NCBI RefSeq assembly: GCF_030272615.1
Contig: NC_081406.1
Coordinates: forward strand, 167,775,861-167,839,860
Origin: Cryptomeria japonica
Taxonomy: Eukaryota > Streptophyta > Pinopsida > Cupressales > Cupressaceae
Direction: 5' to 3'
DNA: 64,000 nt
The notes under the pieces are model-generated. The model saw only the letters and a program-made list of their open reading frames with translations, made no database searches and was not told the origin of the DNA. Below, in pieces: positions 58,567 to 64,000 of the stretch (within the stretch, counting starts at the first letter, position 1; the number at the start of each line of letters is the position of its first letter). The translations under genes were made by a program, and so were the position numbers.

Positions 58567-61500
58567 CTGTAAAAATAACAAACATTAAATTATAAATATT
58601 ACACATTAATGATCAATATGATATCTAAAAAGGAAGATTTATTAAATTCATTGTTATTTTTTTAATAACCTTTCTGAAATAAAAAAACATTATTAAAGTG
58701 TGTCAATAGTCCTTAAAAGACCAAATTATTTTTTTGGTTAGATTAAATTCTAGATAATTAACATTAAAATTGAAAACAATTAATTTAAGATCTGTTGCAC
58801 CTCAATCTTGCATTTCTAATCACTGCTTCTGTTTACTTAAAAATAAATTTAAAATCAAGAGTAGAAAAAAGTTGAACTACAAGGTATTATTTATTAATTT
58901 TCATAAGCTTCTATCAAGCCAATCGATGAATTTTTTTAATTAAAAAATAATAAAAAGCATCGCTAAGACATTTAATCAAACCCTAGCTTCTAAGGCAGGT
59001 TATTAAGCATGATATTGGAAGTATCCTCTACCCACATATAAAAATGATACTCTACCCAGATTGATAACGTGGTTATTTTTTATGGGGATCGCAATCTTTT
59101 GTAGTTTTATACAATCATATATTTTAGTTATAGTATACATGGTATGAGATCTTCAAATACAATCTCATAAATATAATAAATTTATAAAGTATTATTTTAT
59201 AATATAAATAGATATATATTAAAAGAGAAAAATATTATCATCGAATTCAAGGGTGAGGATAAGTTGGGGGGAATCACTTAAAAGGTGGTTTAATTTCAAT
59301 GGTTCATGTAGGTTTAATTAGATAATCTTTATGGATGGTTGCATATCAAGATATCAAAAAGCAGTCCTAATTAGGGTAGCTTTAAATGGACTAATGAATG
59401 GAAAAACAATGAAGAATAGGCTTAGGCACTTCTTCTATGATTGCAAGTATGTGTCTTCCTTGGAATTATAAAAGATGTAAGTGGAAGGAAATTACATACT
59501 TAGTATCAATACCATTATGGAAAGAAGACAACAAGTTGGAAGATTAACATGATATTGAGCCAAATTTGGATACTCTTAGATCAACTAGAAGACCTTACAA
59601 AGGGCATCTCTATAGGGACTCCCGCGTGCATAGTTTGGAAAATTTTGTGACAAACATTGAAATGGATTGCATCATTGGTAATTCTTTGAACAAGTGGAAA
59701 AACATAGAACCCAGTCTCTTTAATGGTGATCTTGTATTATCAAGAGACTAAATGCCACACAATGACAACAAACAATGTTGGTACACATGTGGAGTTAAGG
59801 TATAATGTCCCTTTGTAGAAGCTCAATCACTAGCACATGATACATAATGGGAAGAAATGAGGATAGCTAGATTGGTAGGGTCTTACTTGTATGATTCCAC
59901 CCATACTCTTTCCATTTTTTCCTCTATGATATCATGGATACCATGGTCAAGTTTCATTCCTACAAGTGATCTATAGGATTTTTTGGTGAAATGGTACACT
60001 TACATTTAAGAAAAATATTGTAGTTTGAAAAGATGGGAATTGGGATCCTAAACTAGATGCATAAACTATGATTCCAAATTAATATAAATTTCATTAGAGG
60101 AAATAGCCACCAAGATTCAACTTTAGTCCTAAAGGAAAGTTAGTATGATTATTTCCTCTTTTTCTATTTGATATGATTTCATATGGATACAATGACTAGG
60201 TAAAATGCTAGGAAATTGACAATAATTAGCACACAAAGATAGATACAAAACTAAAAGCCAACTCATATGTATTGATCTCTAAAAATGAAGGTGTAAAGGA
60301 ACCTCTCACTCAAATGTGGGCTTAAAACATATAGACTATGGAGGTAGGTGCCATTGTCCTGATAGGTTTCCTACAAGTTGAGGGTTCAAAAGTTAGATCG
60401 AGAGGTTATGAAACTCACTCTCTAAACAAAAAACTAAAAATGATAAGAGTGTAGAGCTAACCAAATTAGTCTTGATTTTTTAACCTATTAAAAATTGGGA
60501 ACTCTATGTAAGTTTTCTCTACACAAATCTATAACTTTTTGTTGTTAGATTTGTAACCTGCTCACACACAAAGGGAAAATGTTGTGCTATATAGCAGTTT
60601 TCCTAAGTTAAAACCTAGGTTTGAATTAATCTCCATTATAAAAAATAATTATTAGAATAGAGCTTACCCTTCCTAGGGCAAAATATAGATCTAAAATGAA
60701 ATGTTGAAATGACAAGATTATATCTTTTTATTGATAATGGTGGTAATGTGATGCTCTTTAGATGTCCTCCAATTATTTATTCAATAGCATGATAAATAAT
60801 AATAAAATCCATCACGAAAAATACTTTTGAAGATATCTTGATGTAGCTTTATGCTCCTTGTACTCATATGTATTCTTGAATGAAGAAATTCATGCTCTTG
60901 AAGTGAAATTTATAGATGTGTAAATAAATTAGAAATGATGCCTTTATATATGGTTCTCAAGGTATTTTCACATTTAAGTTAACTTACAATGGTCATATGA
61001 AAATATTAGGACTAGATCACAAATGGTGGGATCCAACACTCTAACACAAAAATTTGGGCACCTTTTGGGGGGACTATATCACCAAGCTCCCTAGTCCACT
61101 AGGACTACAGTGCTACATGCCACATTCCACCTAGAAAAGGGAAAACAAAGGGTGGTTCAAGAGTGCACAAGCCCAAGACATTGGATCAAGTCACATCATG
61201 AGCATATGATGATAATTTGGATGTGATAAGGCCAAAATAAGATAGAAATGGCCTAGAAGCTCCAAGCACACAAAAGAAAGGGCCCAAAAAGAAGTGTGAA
61301 ATTCTAAGGTGTTATAATTTATGACACTATATTTTATCCCCAGTTTAGTAGGATTATGATCATAAAGTCATAATAATGGTAAAGTAGAGATGAAGAAATA
61401 GAGAAATTGAGAGAAACACAAGCTAGGGATAGGTTGACACTAAGTTTGAGGTATGATCAAGCCCCAAATCATAGGATCATATCAATTCATGCAATAAACT

Positions 61501-61990
61501 TCAAATATACACATAGAAAAAAACATTAGTACTAAAGAAAAGAAAAGGTTCCAGTTCAACTAGTTAAACATACATCGACGTAAAAAATGTCTCAATTGTT
61601 AATATCTCAACATGTTATTGGAAGAGCACATGTGAACTTACAGAAAGATAGGGACATATATTAATTAATGAGACAAGGGTCCATGGAGGAGGCATAGATT
61701 CTAGTGGGCAATAAGGTATGTTATGTTTGGTGATTTGTGTTAGAGAAGAGAGAGTACAATAGGTCTATCAATGCATTTTATACTAGTTGACTCGCACTAA
61801 GGAAGATTGAAAAGAAAAATCTCCATTTGTTAGATAATCTAAAATTATGACTACAAAATGGGCGTTGCAATGGATATTATAGTGGCATCAAACATATCAA
61901 TAAATTACTAAAAGTAATGAGGAGGCCTTATATTCCCCCCTTAAGATGTCAAAATATTACCATGTTAATATCTTAAGGAATATAGAGATC
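58567..61990. other. Unassigned region
   Basis: AT-rich sequence with only short frames, the longest about 61 codons at 59566-59751 on the plus strand, none with recognisable domains. The first part may be intron or upstream sequence of the LRR gene. From about 61000 the sequence is richer in C/G patches and resembles non-coding retrotransposon sequence, but no LTR pair was found. Confidence 0.4.
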
Positions 61991-62530
61991 CAAACCAAGG
62001 ATAAAACATATTCAACACCAAGGAGATATCTTTAACAAAAAATCATGCATTTCAAGTTATGAAGAAACCAATTAAAGGGTATAACTCTTTAAGCAGGGAA
62101 GGTATATTTGTAAAATAATATCTTACAAATATTGTGTAAAGGGATCCTTATCAAGGATACACCACTATCAATGGGGGAGGAAGAGATCTTTGCCTAAAGA
62201 TATCTACCTCTGAAAAAGATAAATATTTAATAAAGATAACAACTTAAACAATAAAAGGACAAGGAGACCACGGATAAACACCTTTCCAATTTCTAGGAGA
62301 GGGAATTTTTTATGAAGGATTTCCCACTTTCCCACCAAGAAGAGATATTTTAAAAGATATACATTTTATAGCAAGGAAGAGTTCCTAATCAAGGAATACG
62401 CACCTCCAAGAAAGGAGAAAATACTCATTAAGGACAAAAAATTCTATGCAAGAAAGGCAATTTTTAACAAGAGGTGCAACTCAATAAAGGAAAAGTGGAT
62501 TGTTAAGAACGAGAAATGTTTGAAAACTAC
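61990..62530. repeat. Weak internal repetition, AAGGATAY-ACACC type
   Basis: Phrases such as AAGGATACACCAC, GGATAAACACCT and AAGGAATACGCACCTCCAAG recur about every 100-130 bases, each followed by AGGAGRG or AAGATA-type words. The copies are poor and the unit length is not certain. No coding frame crosses it. Confidence 0.35.
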
Positions 62531-62536
62531 TTGCAT

Positions 62537-62562
62537 CCCCCCTCCCCCCCCCCCCAACCCCC
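62537..62562. repeat. Poly-C tract
   Basis: C6-T-C12-AA-C6, a low-complexity C run with uncertain length. Confidence 0.85.
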
Positions 62563-62749
62563 CAAGAGTAGAGAGAAGAATAATTAGGCTATTATATTGC
62601 TATACAAGTATGATTGTACATGAAATTGTACCATCGTGAATACAAATGAGCCCCCAAAAGGTAAGCTACTAGTGTCACATAGTGAGGAGAAACATCAAAA
62701 GAAATAAATGTTTTTTAGAGGGTACAGGACAAAACTACCACTCATTATC

Positions 62750-63606
62750 ACTTACCATTTGAACAATACCAAAATTGATGAATTGTTGAATTTTACACTC
62801 TAAATCTTGGCATTCATTTGTCGAATGGCCATGGATTTAGGATACACAATTTAAAAAGAATAATTTTCATGATTCTATTTATGTTTTCTCCTTCATTTTG
62901 GCCAAGAGAGTAATCAATTTGGCTTGAAGAAGGTTGAATAGTACTCTCCTTTTAGAAGAAAAGTTAAGAGAAGAAGACATAGATGTATTAGATAATAAGG
63001 GAGAGGATGCTGATAAAGGAGGAGGTTGAAAGTATAAGAATTCTTTAGAAAAGTGTGATGTGTATTTCTCATAGGCCTAAATACTTCTCTCTATATATCC
63101 TAAACCATCTCCATTGTATCGATGATTATAATCAAATGTGGGTGTTGAAATATTAGGAAGAGAGGGTTCACTCTTAGTTTCAATTGGATTGAATTCTAAA
63201 GAGCCCCGATCATCATCAAGACATATGTTTGAAGAGGAACTTAGAATGGATTTAGAAGATTTTTTGATAAATAAAACACGAGCCTCCTTCAAGGCTGCAT
63301 ACATGGATTGAGAAACTTTTTATTTTCTTTTAACGAAGGGTAATATTTCTACGGGGTCCCAATTTTTTTCTAATAAATCATCATCAATAGGAGATTGTGT
63401 TGTAGAAGGGATGATAGTATTAAAGAATTATATGCGTCATGATTATTCTTTAACACCCTTATAAGGATTAGTATTAGCCTTTATTGTGTAAATTTCATTG
63501 TCATGTATCAATTTTATGATGTGGTGAAGTGTAAAATAGAGTGCTTGTATGGCATGAATCCATAGTATACCTAGAAGAATATTTTAAGTGAGGGTATTGG
63601 GCATAA
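62750..63606 (-). pseudogene. Gypsy protease remnant with G-patch-like segment, cut at 63607
   Basis: Minus-strand reading begins at the LTR boundary with MPNTLT then NILLGILWIHAIQALYFTLH. This is the LLGRPWIHA block that ends the protease of Tat/Athila-type gypsy elements. It goes on (KLIHDNEIYTIKA) to an open frame at 63304-63077 that contains FDYNHRYNGDGLGY, similar to the G-patch seen after the protease in such elements. Downstream, at about 62790-62860, is a knuckle-like HGHSTNECQDLECKIQQFI, normally found before, not after, the protease. Stops and frameshifts are frequent. RT is not present in the window. Confidence 0.6.
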
Positions 63607-64000
63607 TGTGAGGCACTACCCCGAGCCTGCAATAGAACTTCTTTATTTTCACTATGGACTTATCATTTGATACATTAATTTGATGCACTATGGATTTAGA
63701 GACTATTTGATAGATGATTTGATATCATTGGATATGATATATCCCATATTATGTTGATTTCAATACTTATGTTGATGATGCTATGATTCATGTATGGATG
63801 CCTAATTGATGATCACTTTATATGATTTCAATGATGTTGCAATTGAGTAAATGGTCACATATGAATTGTTAGGAAAAGTAATTGGATTCTATCTTTATTG
63901 TTCTTTGATTAGGAGATCAATCCATGATATGATGTGAAATTGGATGCTATGTGTTTAAAAGTGTATTCCTTCATATATGTATGCATATTGTTTTGGACCT
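63607..64000 (+). repeat. LTR start TGTGAGGCACTACCCC, second copy
   Basis: Matches 26812-27240 from its first base and continues off the window end. It interrupts the minus-strand gypsy protease frame exactly at its first base, which supports this as an LTR terminus. The target duplication cannot be checked because the other end is not visible. Confidence 0.7.

Noticed and set aside
59566-59751. 61-codon plus-strand frame as a small gene
   Set aside because: No similarity, no conserved neighbours, and neighbouring frames show equal composition; length is within chance for this base content.

Overview
This window is plant nuclear DNA from a repeat-rich, probably large genome. Three signals support that: plant-type LTR retrotransposons with TGGTATCAGAGC primer sites, copia gag/pol coding of plant type, and a leucine-rich-repeat receptor gene remnant built of 72-nt phase-2 exons. 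A seed plant with a very large genome (for example a gymnosperm) is my inference; the species cannot be fixed from the sequence. No bacterial, organellar, tRNA or rRNA genes were found. Nearly everything else is nested, decayed LTR retrotransposon sequence, and almost every reading frame is broken.

Layout. (1) 1-885: degenerate CATCGGG repeat field. (2) About 950-19623, minus strand: an LTR element here called H1. It has a 5' LTR (17305-19623), a primer site, a gag with tandem zinc knuckles, and a second long ORF (ORF2) where pol would be expected. H1 has been split by three later insertions: solo LTR S1 (1949-3146, TSD GCTTC), a complete pol-less element L (3661-15093), and solo LTR S2 (17664-18857, TSD ATTAT). 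(3) 19624-41870: the end of a gypsy-type element G (gag, decayed protease, no RT or integrase seen, 3' LTR 40753-41870). It is interrupted by copia element C2 (22422-39517, TSD ATGTT). C2 in turn holds about 11.4 kb of younger or rearranged material: a possible gene fragment, two gypsy-like LTR starts, a long AT-rich tract, and the 5' half of another copia element, C3. (4) About 42270-56586: a second pol-less element H2 on the plus strand, with the same gag plus ORF2 plan as H1. Its 3' LTR is split by a 6.75-kb head-to-head inverted pair of copia pol-LTR copies (49275-56028). (5) 57907-58566: three LRR exons on the minus strand, the only convincing host gene. (6) 58567-64000: mostly unassigned sequence, then a minus-strand gypsy protease remnant cut at 63607 by an LTR start also seen at 26812.

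How the parts fit together. Three separate families here (H1/H2, G, L) carry gag or other ORFs but no recognisable reverse transcriptase or integrase. They would have depended on enzymes supplied in trans by autonomous elements; C2, C3 and the inverted pair are copia examples. The most interesting items are the conserved pol-replacing ORF2 of H1/H2, the palindromic copia insertion without a matching target duplication, and a hairpin with covarying stem and C-rich loop near the 3' end of several copia-type LTRs. Coordinates of LTR ends were set by eye from terminal motifs and paired duplications.
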